From assembly GCA_040902845.1 (NCBI GenBank), contig JBBDWM010000024.1, forward strand, positions 43,030-107,029: 64,000 nt of DNA, given 5' to 3'. Source of the DNA: JALYNX01 sp040902845. GTDB lineage: Bacteria; Actinomycetota; Acidimicrobiia; Spongiisociales; ZC4RG35. How positions within the stretch are numbered: the first letter of the stretch is position 1; each line of letters begins with the position of its first letter. Shown here piece after piece: positions 35,099-42,547 of this stretch. The translations under genes were made by a program, and so were the position numbers. Below the pieces are notes generated by a model. The model was not told where the DNA came from, searched no databases, and saw only the letters and a program-made list of their open reading frames with translations.

Positions 35099-35506
35099 CT
35101 AACCAGCAACCGGGTCTCCCCAGCCGTGCCACCGGTCCAATTCCACGACCACACTGATGGTGGGCACGTCCCGCCGGGAGTAGGGACCCCCTTGATACCG
35201 CATGGCAATGCGATCGGCTGCGGCGAAGTCCACGTCGTCCCGGATCTCCACAGCACTCCCCGAGAGCGAAACATGGGTGTACCAGTCGTCCCCGAGCACG
35301 GTGAACGCACACCTGGGGTCTCGGCGGAGATGCCTGACTCGCATCCCCGCAGCGTCCATGATGAGGAGGATTCGACCGTCCCGCCAGTCATATTCCGTGG
35401 CAGCCGTGACGGGGGCGCCATCGCTTCGGAGAGTGGCGACCACCGCCGGCCTCGCCTGGGAAAGGAACCGCTCGACCTCGGGAGGCAGAGTCAGTCTTGG
35501 CATCAC
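35099..35506 (-). CDS. PPOX-class (F420/FMN-binding) protein
   Basis: A 135-residue split beta-barrel protein of the pyridoxamine 5'-phosphate oxidase-like fold: FLSQARPAVVATLRSDGAPVTAATEYDW, DAAGMRVRHLRRDPRCAFTV, DDWYTHVSLSGSAVE and YSRRDVPTISVVVEL. Actinobacterial members typically bind F420 or FMN and act as reductases, but the substrate is unknown. Flanking intergenic stretches of about 240 bp on each side contain no gene I can support. Confidence 0.75.
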   Translation of the reverse strand: MMPRLTLPPEVERFLSQARPAVVATLRSDGAPVTAATEYDWRDGRILLIMDAAGMRVRHLRRDPRCAFTVLGDDWYTHVSLSGSAVEIRDDVDFAAADRIAMRYQGGPYSRRDVPTISVVVELDRWHGWGDPVAG

Positions 35507-35748
35507 TCCTCACTGATGGCTGCGTTGGGATTCAAATCCCTGACGTCACGGCCAAGCTACCCGATTCCGAAGCTAGGGAAGCAGCTCGGGACCTGCCGTT
35601 CGGCTCGGTTTGCGAGTCGGCCTGTTTTGACGGTGCAGCTCAATCGCGGGATCGCGGCCTGGAGCATCGGGAGCATCCGGGCTCAGGGGACTCCGAACTG
35701 CGCGAACCCCCGCGGGATGATTCAGCCCGCCCATAACGCTATATCCCC

Positions 35749-36384
35749 TCAGCCGAGACGGGATCTGATCAGCTCGACAACTGTGGCCACAGCCCTCGGG
35801 TTGTAACCCTCGGGGATGATCAGGTCGGCGTAACGCTTCGAGGTCTCGACGTATTGAACGTGCATCGGCCGGACGGTCTCGAAGTACTGGCTCACCACCG
35901 ATTCGACGGTTCGACCCCGCTCCTCGATATCTCTCTGTAGACGGCGGGCAAGTCGGATATCAGAGTCGGTGTCGACGAAGATCTTCAGGTCGAGCTCGGA
36001 GCGAAGCTCGGGCTCCGCAAGCACCAGGATCCCCTCGACGACCACCACTTGCGCCGGCTCCACCCGGACCGTGTCATCGGAGCGAAGGTGGACGGCGAAG
36101 TCGTACACCGGACGTTCGATCGGCTCACCCGACCGCAGTGCCAGCAAGTGTTGGACCAGCAACTCGGTCTCCAACGAAGCAGGATGGTCGTAGTTGACCT
36201 TGGTCCGCTCCTCATAGGAGTACTCGGGCATGTGCCGGTAGTAAGCGTCGTGCTGAACCAGGGCGACCTTGCCATCGAGACGTTCGAGGACAGCTTCAGC
36301 GATGGTGGTCTTTCCCGAACCCGACCCTCCGGCGAGGCCTATAAAAAGAGGGCGATCTGGTTTCCAGGGGCTGCGCTCAGGCAT
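35749..36384 (-). CDS. udk: Uridine kinase
   Basis: A 211-residue P-loop kinase. Walker A is GLAGGSGSGKTT (~17-28). Substrate-binding blocks are QHDAYYRHMPEYSYEERTKVNYDHP and RPVYDFAVHLRSDDT, followed by VVVEGILVLAEPELR and the LARRLQRDIEERGR lid region. It phosphorylates uridine/cytidine for salvage. The ATG lies 12 bp after the DUF4388 stop, whose TAA is inside a TAACGT hexamer 9 nt before the start. Confidence 0.92.
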   Translation of the reverse strand: MPERSPWKPDRPLFIGLAGGSGSGKTTIAEAVLERLDGKVALVQHDAYYRHMPEYSYEERTKVNYDHPASLETELLVQHLLALRSGEPIERPVYDFAVHLRSDDTVRVEPAQVVVVEGILVLAEPELRSELDLKIFVDTDSDIRLARRLQRDIEERGRTVESVVSQYFETVRPMHVQYVETSKRYADLIIPEGYNPRAVATVVELIRSRLG

Positions 36385-36396
36385 GCCCCGGCGACG

Positions 36397-37248
36397 TTAC
36401 TTGTCGGCTACCCGGCTCCGCAGACGGCGGATCTCGTCGTAGACCCCGTCGGTGAGAGTGGTGGAAGCCGGTGCCGATACACCCTTGACCTCAACGGCAA
36501 CCTTCGCCGAGTGTGAACGGGCCTCTGCAGCCTTTGATAAATGAACAGGCTCGGGCGCCGCGACCTGCTCGACGAGCAGTTCGGTCTCTGCCGGCTCAAC
36601 CTCGGGGATGTGCTCCAGCCAAGCAGGCGTAGCGGCGCCTGGTGCCACATCCTCGGCAAGACGATCGAGCCAGTTCGACTCGCCCTCCTCGGCTACCAGA
36701 GCCTCGGCCATCCCGAGACGATTCAATGTGTGGAAGATACGAACCGCTGTCCCCCGGCCGAGCTTGGCTTCGAGATGATTGAAGGTGAACGGCTGGACCA
36801 GATTGACCAGGGCGTGCCAATCCTCGGGCTGGATGGTTATCGGGCCCTCGATCTCGTGGATGAGACGAACCCCTGTGGCCTCGAAGAGACCGGCGTCCAC
36901 GACCTCGCCTTCCAATGACCTGAGCGCCTCGACGTCGGCGAGAACCTCTTCCACAGTCCAACCCTTGATCTCGGGACCGTCAGCCGCCCCCACCGAGAAT
37001 TGACCGGTCTCGAGCCCGGACAGGACATAGAGGATGTCGGCAATACCGCTCCGGTCTCCTCCGAGATAGCTCCCCTTGGCTCCGGTCAACTCGGCACCGG
37101 TCACCCTGCCCTCACCAAAGAAAACGCGAGCGTGACGCTCGCCTTCGATGTCCAGGGAACCCGTCTTCTTGGTGACCTGCATGATCTGAAGCAGGTCATT
37201 GACGCTCCAATCAGCGAGCTGCCCCGAAAGCTGCATCTGTCCGTCCAT
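36397..37248 (-). CDS. DUF4388 domain protein
   Basis: A 283-residue soluble protein. The N-terminal ~100 residues (MQLSGQLADWSVNDLLQIMQ through KKTGSLDIEGERHARVFFGEGRVTGAE) match the DUF4388 module seen in bacterial signalling proteins. The middle (~105-190) is a helical winged-helix-like region (FTFNHLEAKLGRGTAVRIFHTLNRLG), and the C-terminus is disordered and acidic. The start at 37248 is preferred; AGGGAC lies upstream. A regulatory or scaffold role is possible; function unknown. Confidence 0.75.
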   Translation of the reverse strand: MDGQMQLSGQLADWSVNDLLQIMQVTKKTGSLDIEGERHARVFFGEGRVTGAELTGAKGSYLGGDRSGIADILYVLSGLETGQFSVGAADGPEIKGWTVEEVLADVEALRSLEGEVVDAGLFEATGVRLIHEIEGPITIQPEDWHALVNLVQPFTFNHLEAKLGRGTAVRIFHTLNRLGMAEALVAEEGESNWLDRLAEDVAPGAATPAWLEHIPEVEPAETELLVEQVAAPEPVHLSKAAEARSHSAKVAVEVKGVSAPASTTLTDGVYDEIRRLRSRVADK

Positions 37249-37309
37249 AGATGGGTCCCTGTCCCTTTGGGGGACTATCGGCACTCCCCTCAAGAAGGTT
37301 GAGACCTGT

Positions 37310-37870
37310 TCAGCCCTCTTTTCGTGCCTTCATGGCACGTTTTTGCTCCCGCAGCGTGGCTACGTCGTCGAAGATCGCCACGTCGGCGATGCTCGGCCAG
37401 TCCGCTGCTTTCTCCTCCCAGCCTTCGGGCCTCACCCCGAGGCGTTTGCCCAGCACTCCAACAAAAATACGAGACTTGGCCATTCCAAATCCGGGGAGGG
37501 CCTGAAGCCGGCTCAACAGCTCGCCCCCGTCGGTGGGGGTCTCCCACAGGTTCTCGGCCCTTCCCTCGTATTCGGACGAGATGACCCTGCACAACTCCTG
37601 GGTCCGGCCCGCCATCGAGCCCGGATAGCGATGGATGGCCGGCGGGCCCCGAAAGACGCTTGCCAACTCCTCGGGATCCCGTCCAGCGATGCGTCCCGCG
37701 TCCAGATCCTCCCCGAGACGCTCTTTGAGTAGCTGGGGGCCGAAAAAGGCACGCTCCATGGGGAACTGTTGGTCGAGAAGCATCCCGATCAGAAGGGCAA
37801 GGCCGTCGGTAGCGAGGAGACGATTGGCATCCTCGGACTCGGTGAAGGGGAGGCTGTCTGGTCGGTCCAT
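37310..37870 (-). CDS. HhH-GPD family protein
   Basis: A 186-residue helix-hairpin-helix GPD-like protein with LLIGMLLDQQFPMERAFFGP, LQALPGFGMAKSRIFVGVLGKRLG and a C-terminal SIADVAIFDDVATLREQKRAMKA. This matches the actinobacterial HhH-GPD group of TIGR03252 type, related to base-excision DNA glycosylases but without a clear FeS cluster. DNA-repair function is inferred. The start at 37870 is preferred because the upstream extension is not conserved in character. Confidence 0.78.
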   Translation of the reverse strand: MDRPDSLPFTESEDANRLLATDGLALLIGMLLDQQFPMERAFFGPQLLKERLGEDLDAGRIAGRDPEELASVFRGPPAIHRYPGSMAGRTQELCRVISSEYEGRAENLWETPTDGGELLSRLQALPGFGMAKSRIFVGVLGKRLGVRPEGWEEKAADWPSIADVAIFDDVATLREQKRAMKARKEG

Positions 37871-37887
37871 GGACCGAACCGTAGTTC

Positions 37888-37986
37888 TCAGAACAGGATG
37901 CGAATCAGGACGTAGAGGACCAGCAACCCGGCCGGGGTGTATGCGGCTATCGAGGTCGGTTGTCTGCCGGGGCCGTTCATACTCAT
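37888..37986 (-). CDS. Candidate 32-residue membrane peptide
   Basis: A short ORF beginning MSMNGPGRQ with a C-terminal hydrophobic helix (PAGLLVLYVLIRILF). TACGGT (complement of 37995-38000) lies 8 nt before the ATG, the same placement as for many neighbours, and the ORF ends 17 bp upstream of the HhH-GPD start on the same strand. These features make it plausible; there is no homology I can recognise. Confidence 0.4.
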   Translation of the reverse strand: MSMNGPGRQPTSIAAYTPAGLLVLYVLIRILF

Positions 37987-38081
37987 CTGACGTCACCGTA
38001 TGGTGAAAAGGTTTCAGCGGATATGGGGGTTCTCCCCCATAGGACCCTGTCGACTTCGGCAAGAATGTGGGCGGACTGAAC

Positions 38082-39293
38082 ATGAAAGATGACATTTACA
38101 TAGTCGACGGGTGTCGGACGCCGATGGGAAAGCTCGGTGGCCAGCTCTCCCACGTCCGGCCTGACGATCTGGCCGCCCATGCCATCCGTCGACTCATGGC
38201 CCGAAACCCCGAGGTCGACTCGATGGCCATCGAGGACATCCAGTGGGGCGCCGCCAATCAGGCCGGCGAAGACAACCGCAATGTCGCACGCATGGCGGGG
38301 TTGCTCGCCGGGTTGCCCATCGAAGTCCCGGGGGCCACGGTGAATCGGCTCTGCGGGTCGGGAATGCAGGCTGTCGTTTCTGCAGCTCACGCGCTACGCG
38401 ACGGTTGGGGAGACCTGATGATCGCGGGCGGGTCCGAGTCGATGAGCCGGGCGCCTTATGTGGTCACCAAGAGCGACCGGGCATTCCCGACAGGGTTTCC
38501 CGACGCCGCCGACACGGTCATCGGCTGGCGGTTGGTGAATCCGAAGATGAGCGAGCTCTATCCGCCAATCACATTGGGAATGACTGCCGAGATGGTGGCG
38601 GAGAAGTACGAGATCTCACGTGAGGACCAGGATGGCTTCGCCCTCCGCAGTCACCAATTGGCCCTGGAAGCAGTTGCTGCCGGCCGATTCGATGCGGAGA
38701 TCGAACCGCTCGAGGCCCCGACCGACCACCGGCGCCGCGAGATGAGGTCGGTCACCCAGGACGAGGGCCCGCGGCCCGACACGTCTTTGGAGCGTCTCGC
38801 CGCTCTGTCCCCGGTGTTCAAGGAAGGGGGGACGGTCACAGCAGGCAACTCCTCCCCTATGAACGATGGCGCCGCCGCCCTCTTGATGGCCACCGAAGCT
38901 GGTGTGGAACGTCACGGTCTCGAACCCTTGGCCCGCGTCGTGGCCTCGGCTGCTGCGGGAGTCCACCCCGACGTCATGGGGATCGGCCCGGTCCCGGCAT
39001 CCGAGAAGGCGCTCGCCAGGGCGGGGATCGGAGTGGGCGGCCTCGACGTGGTAGAGATCAACGAGGCCTTCGCATCCCAGGCGGTGGCCAGTCTTCGACT
39101 TCTCGAGCTCGACGAGGACAAGGTGAACGTAAACGGCGGCGCCATCGCCATCGGTCACCCGCTCGGGGCCTCAGGGGCGAGGATCCTGGTCACCTTGGTT
39201 CACGAGCTGGTTCGCCGTCAGGGCCGGTACGGCCTCGCCACCATGTGCATCGGGGTGGGACAAGGGATCGCCATGGTCGTCGAGCGTGTCTGA
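38082..39293 (+). CDS. Acetyl-CoA acetyltransferase / 3-ketoacyl-CoA thiolase
   Basis: A 403-residue thiolase. The acyl-binding cysteine is in VNRLCGSGMQAVVSAA (~89), the His in GGAIAIGHPLGASGAR, and the second Cys in ATMCIGVGQGIA. It cleaves 3-ketoacyl-CoA in beta-oxidation or condenses acetyl-CoA. The ATG at 38082 gives the normal N-terminus (DIYIVDGCRTPMGKLGG). It overlaps the CoA-transferase gene by 8 bp, starting a plus-strand acyl-CoA operon that runs to 41535. Confidence 0.93.
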   Translation: MKDDIYIVDGCRTPMGKLGGQLSHVRPDDLAAHAIRRLMARNPEVDSMAIEDIQWGAANQAGEDNRNVARMAGLLAGLPIEVPGATVNRLCGSGMQAVVSAAHALRDGWGDLMIAGGSESMSRAPYVVTKSDRAFPTGFPDAADTVIGWRLVNPKMSELYPPITLGMTAEMVAEKYEISREDQDGFALRSHQLALEAVAAGRFDAEIEPLEAPTDHRRREMRSVTQDEGPRPDTSLERLAALSPVFKEGGTVTAGNSSPMNDGAAALLMATEAGVERHGLEPLARVVASAAAGVHPDVMGIGPVPASEKALARAGIGVGGLDVVEINEAFASQAVASLRLLELDEDKVNVNGGAIAIGHPLGASGARILVTLVHELVRRQGRYGLATMCIGVGQGIAMVVERV

Positions 39294-40467
39294 GGGACCG
39301 CTTCGCGGCATCCTCGTCGTCGAGTTCGGCAATCTGATTGCGGCTCCCTATGCCGCAATGCTCCTCGGTGATCTCGGGGCGCGAGTCATCAAGGTGGAGC
39401 CTCCTGATGGTGACCTAGGGCGTCGCTTCGGCCCGTTCCAGAACGGGGAGTCGGTGTTCTTCATGGCGATGAACCGGGGCAAGGAATCCCTGGCTCTCGA
39501 CACCAAGGACTGGGTTTCGAAACGGATCCTCGACAACCTCGTGAGGAAGGCCGACGTTGTCATCAGCAATCTTCGACTCGGCGCCATGGACCGTCTCGGG
39601 TTGGGAGAGGCCAGGGCTCGGGACCTGAACCCGAAACTCATCTACGCGGTCATCTCCGCCTTTGGCCCCGATGGCCCCTACGCCCCAAGAGCGGGGATCG
39701 ATGTCGTCTTTCAAGGGGAGTCGGGGATGATCTCGATCACCGGAGACCCCAAGGACGGCCCACACAAGACCGCCACTTCGATCGGGGACTATCTGGCGGG
39801 GACCAACCTGGCGTTCGCCGTTTCGGCAGCCCTCGCCGGCAAGGGGTCGAAGGGCTGTCGGATTGATGTCTCGCTGCGAGACGGGGTGATGGCCGTTCAA
39901 TCCGGCTGGAACGCACTCGCCATCGCTTCCGGTGAGCAACCGACTCGGACCGGGACCGCCAGTCCTTTCATCTCCCCCAACCAGGTGTTCGAGGCGTCGG
40001 ATGCTCCTTTCACTCTGGCGATTGTCTCCGACCGGCATTTCGAGTTGCTCACCGATGCACTGGAGCGGCCCGATCTGGCCACGGACTACCCGACCAACGA
40101 GGCGCGGATGACAAATCGCATCCAGCTGGCCCGAAGACTGAGCAACGTGTTCAAGACAGAGACCGCCGAGTACTGGATCGACCTTCTCGAACAGGTTGGC
40201 CTCCCAGTGGGCCGCGTGCTCACGCTGCCCGAGGCTCTCGACGATCCCCAGGCGCGGCACAACGAGATGTTGGTCGAGCTCGAGCATCCGGTCGCCGGAA
40301 GGATCCAGGTGACCGGGTCCCCGATCCGAGTCGACGGCGGACCGGCCAGGACCGATGTCCCGCCGGCCACCCTGGGCCAGCACACGAAGCCGATCCTTCA
40401 AGAGCTCGGGGTCGACGACGGCACCATCGCACAAATGGTTGAGGCCGGGACCGCCGTCGTATCGTGA
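39286..40467 (+). CDS. Class III (CaiB/BaiF family) CoA-transferase
   Basis: A 393-residue CoA-transferase. Conserved blocks include LRGILVVEFGNLIAAPYAAMLLGDLGARVIKVEPPDGD at the N-terminus, SFARGK-equivalent NRGKESLALDTKD, and a central KTATSIGDYLAGTNLAFAVSAAL carrying the Asp nucleophile expected of the family. It would swap CoA between a carboxylate and an acyl-CoA such as succinyl-CoA. The GTG start lies inside the end of the thiolase gene. Substrates cannot be read from sequence. Confidence 0.85.
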   Translation: MSEGPLRGILVVEFGNLIAAPYAAMLLGDLGARVIKVEPPDGDLGRRFGPFQNGESVFFMAMNRGKESLALDTKDWVSKRILDNLVRKADVVISNLRLGAMDRLGLGEARARDLNPKLIYAVISAFGPDGPYAPRAGIDVVFQGESGMISITGDPKDGPHKTATSIGDYLAGTNLAFAVSAALAGKGSKGCRIDVSLRDGVMAVQSGWNALAIASGEQPTRTGTASPFISPNQVFEASDAPFTLAIVSDRHFELLTDALERPDLATDYPTNEARMTNRIQLARRLSNVFKTETAEYWIDLLEQVGLPVGRVLTLPEALDDPQARHNEMLVELEHPVAGRIQVTGSPIRVDGGPARTDVPPATLGQHTKPILQELGVDDGTIAQMVEAGTAVVS

Positions 40468-40471
40468 CCGG

Positions 40472-40840
40472 GTGATCCACTGGGCCCCTGAGGTGAGTGA
40501 CGATTGGGGCGAAGTCCTTGCCGCTCTCACCCGTGCCTTCGAGGCCAGTCGGGCCGCCGCCCAGGCTGGAGATTCCATCGTCTACGTGGTGCACAACGAC
40601 GACCTCCTCGGGCGAAGGGGAGCCGGGAAGGCGATGCTTGCCACCGGGCTGCTCTCGGCGGCGAGGACGGCAGCGCTGGAAGGGATCCGAGACGGTTGGA
40701 CGGTCAACGTCTTGGCTGTTTCGGAAGGCACGGATCCCGAAACCGCTGTGGACTGGGCCAGTCACCTGGTCGAGTCCTCCGATGTCACCGGGGAGTTGCT
40801 GAGGATCGGCCCCGACCACATCGGAAAGGCCCTGCCGTGA
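40472..40840 (+). CDS. Half-size SDR-like protein paired with a full SDR
   Basis: A 122-residue protein. Residues ~30-115 resemble the second half of a short-chain dehydrogenase (AMLATGLLSAARTAALEGI then VNVLAVSEG and a GELLRIG end), but it lacks the N-terminal GxxxGxG dinucleotide site, and no YxxxK pair is present. It overlaps the following SDR gene by 4 bp (GTGA). TATCGT lies 6 nt before its GTG start, so it may have its own promoter. A non-catalytic partner subunit of the SDR is possible. Confidence 0.6.
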   Translation: MIHWAPEVSDDWGEVLAALTRAFEASRAAAQAGDSIVYVVHNDDLLGRRGAGKAMLATGLLSAARTAALEGIRDGWTVNVLAVSEGTDPETAVDWASHLVESSDVTGELLRIGPDHIGKALP

Positions 40841-41535
40841 AAGGAGTCGTTGTGGTTACCGGCGCTGCTCGTGGCATCGGTCGCGCCATCGCCGAGAAGA
40901 TGGCGGCCACCGGTCCGCTGACTGTGATCGGCGTTGACCTGGCCCCGGAGCTGGCCCTGGCCGAGCAGCTCACCCCGGTCCAGGTCGATTTGACCTCACC
41001 CGATGGTCCGGACACCGTGCGCCGAGCAGTCGAGGCCTCGGGTATGCCTCTGATCGGGCTGGTGAACAACGCCGGGATCACCAGGGACTCGCGTCTGGTG
41101 AATACGACCGACGAGAGCTTCCGCGCGGTCCTGGAGGTGAACCTTGGCGCCGCCTTCCGGCTCTGCACCGAGCTGGCTCCGCTGATGAGCGACGGGGCCT
41201 CGATCGTCAACATCGCCTCCCGGGCCTATCTGGGGAACTTCGGCCAGTACAACTACTCGATGTCCAAGGGTGGGTTGGTGGGGCTGACCCGGGCGCTGGC
41301 GCTCTCCCTGGCTCCTGGGGTCCGGGTCAACGCGGTGGCTCCGGGGTTGATCTCCTCGGAGATGAGCATGGCCATCCCCGAAGAGGTGAGGGACAAGATG
41401 GTTTCGGCCATCCCCCTGGAGCGGATGGGAACGCCGGACGAAGTGGCCAACCTGGTCTGGTTCCTCCTCACCCCGTTGTCCGGGTACATCACCGGAGAGG
41501 TGATCGTGGTGGGCGGCGGGAGAAGCTTGTCGTAG
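40837..41535 (+). CDS. Short-chain dehydrogenase, FabG-like 3-oxoacyl reductase
   Basis: A 232-residue classical SDR. The cofactor motif is VVVTGAARGIGRAIAE, the structural NNAG motif is VNNAGITRDS, catalytic Ser is in VNIASRAYLG and the YxxxK pair in YNYSMSKGG. A PG motif (VAPGLISSEM) and the terminal ITGEVIVVGGG complete the fold. It reduces 3-oxoacyl groups or oxidises 3-hydroxyacyl groups, consistent with the thiolase and CoA-transferase upstream. The GTG start is coupled to the half-SDR gene. Confidence 0.88.
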   Translation: MKGVVVVTGAARGIGRAIAEKMAATGPLTVIGVDLAPELALAEQLTPVQVDLTSPDGPDTVRRAVEASGMPLIGLVNNAGITRDSRLVNTTDESFRAVLEVNLGAAFRLCTELAPLMSDGASIVNIASRAYLGNFGQYNYSMSKGGLVGLTRALALSLAPGVRVNAVAPGLISSEMSMAIPEEVRDKMVSAIPLERMGTPDEVANLVWFLLTPLSGYITGEVIVVGGGRSLS

Positions 41536-41539
41536 GCGG

Positions 41540-41606
41540 CCCCCCTCGCCCGACCGAAGGTCGGGGGGGCCGGTCCCCCCGCTTCGCAGGGGGACATCCT
41601 TTATCG
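41540..41606. terminator. Two consecutive GC-rich hairpins ending the acyl-CoA operon
   Basis: The first is CCCGAC-CGAAG-GTCGGG within longer C/G runs (~41549-41566). The second is GTCCCCC-CGCTTCGCA-GGGGGAC (~41573-41594). They begin just after the SDR stop codon. The following ~110 bp to the minus-strand hydratase stop hold no gene I can support. Confidence 0.65.
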
Positions 41607-41719
41607 CGGGGCGGAAGCTCCGGCCGACCGGCGTCTGTTTGCCCGAGGCGGCGCTGGCGCGATGCCTCAGCCCGAAGGTTCATTGAGGGTTGGCCGAGGG
41701 CAAAGTCGGCCGGCATAGA

Positions 41720-42157
41720 TCAGTAGTAGTAGCGGCTCACCGTCTCGGCGACCATCGCCGGTTTCTCGCTGCCCTCGACCTCGATCGTGACCTGACGATT
41801 CACCTGAATCCCGCCGGGAACCTCGGACACTCCGACCAAAGTCACCCGCGCTCTAATCCGTGCTCCGACCAGGGCCGGCGCGGGAAAACGCACCTTTTCC
41901 AACCCGTAGTTGATGGCCATCGTGGGCTCACCGACATCGAGCTCCACCTGACCGGCGAGCGTCACGGTCAGCGCCAGAGTGAGAAACCCATGAGCGATGG
42001 TCCCTCCGAACGGGCCCTGAGCCGCCAGCTCTGGATCGACGTGGATCCACTGATGGTCGTCGGTAGCGTCGGCGAAGGTATCAACCCGATCCTGGGTCAT
42101 CTCCATCCAGTCGCTCACACCGATCTCCTGGCCCACCAGCGACTCGAGTCTGGTCAT
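41720..42157 (-). CDS. MaoC-family (R)-specific enoyl hydratase-like protein
   Basis: A 145-residue hot-dog protein. The hydratase-2 motif is complete: ADATDDHQWIHVD...GPFGGTIAHGFLTLAL, with the Asp/His pair that activates water. It resembles Rv0130-type single-domain hydratases (enoyl-CoA to (R)-3-hydroxyacyl-CoA). The start at 42157 is chosen because AAGGA lies at a usable distance upstream. It is divergent from the ferredoxin gene across 53 bp, amid acyl-CoA genes. Confidence 0.83.
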   Translation of the reverse strand: MTRLESLVGQEIGVSDWMEMTQDRVDTFADATDDHQWIHVDPELAAQGPFGGTIAHGFLTLALTVTLAGQVELDVGEPTMAINYGLEKVRFPAPALVGARIRARVTLVGVSEVPGGIQVNRQVTIEVEGSEKPAMVAETVSRYYY

Positions 42158-42210
42158 GACATCCATCCTTGGATTCTGACACAAGCCAGTGAATCGCCTA
42201 GTTTGGTGGC

Positions 42211-42516
42211 GTGGCCAAAGAGACCAAGCTCATGGTCTGGATCGACCAGGACCTGTGCACCGGAGACGGGATATGTGAAGAGATCACCCCCGACGTGTTC
42301 GTGGGGCGCGACGACGGGTTGTGGGTGGTCAAGGAAGAAGCGAAGTACTTTGATCGCACCGTGGTCTTCGACGGGGAACAGGCGCCCGACGGCCCCAGGG
42401 GCATGGCCCGCATCCCCGACGCTCTGATCCAGGATGCTCTCGAGTCGGCAGAGGAATGCCCTGGTGAGTGCATCATGATCGAGCCTTACAACGCAGAGGT
42501 GCTCCACGACGGCTGA
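42211..42516 (+). CDS. Single-cluster ferredoxin
   Basis: A 101-residue protein with cysteines in WIDQDLCTGDGIC (C-x5-C) and ECPGECI. This is the reduced Cys set of actinobacterial single 3Fe-4S or 4Fe-4S ferredoxins that often serve cytochrome P450s or oxidoreductases. An insertion (~35-75) separates the two halves, making it longer than the 64-70-residue norm. The GTG start has TAGTTT 6 nt upstream. No P450 is in the window. Confidence 0.82.
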   Translation: MAKETKLMVWIDQDLCTGDGICEEITPDVFVGRDDGLWVVKEEAKYFDRTVVFDGEQAPDGPRGMARIPDALIQDALESAEECPGECIMIEPYNAEVLHDG

Positions 42517-42547
42517 GCGCGGGTGACAACTACGCTCGCTTGACCAG

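Noticed and set aside
35505..35575. tRNA-like T-arm (GGGATTCAAATCCC) near the PPOX gene
   Set aside because: No acceptor, D or anticodon stem can be built around it on either strand.
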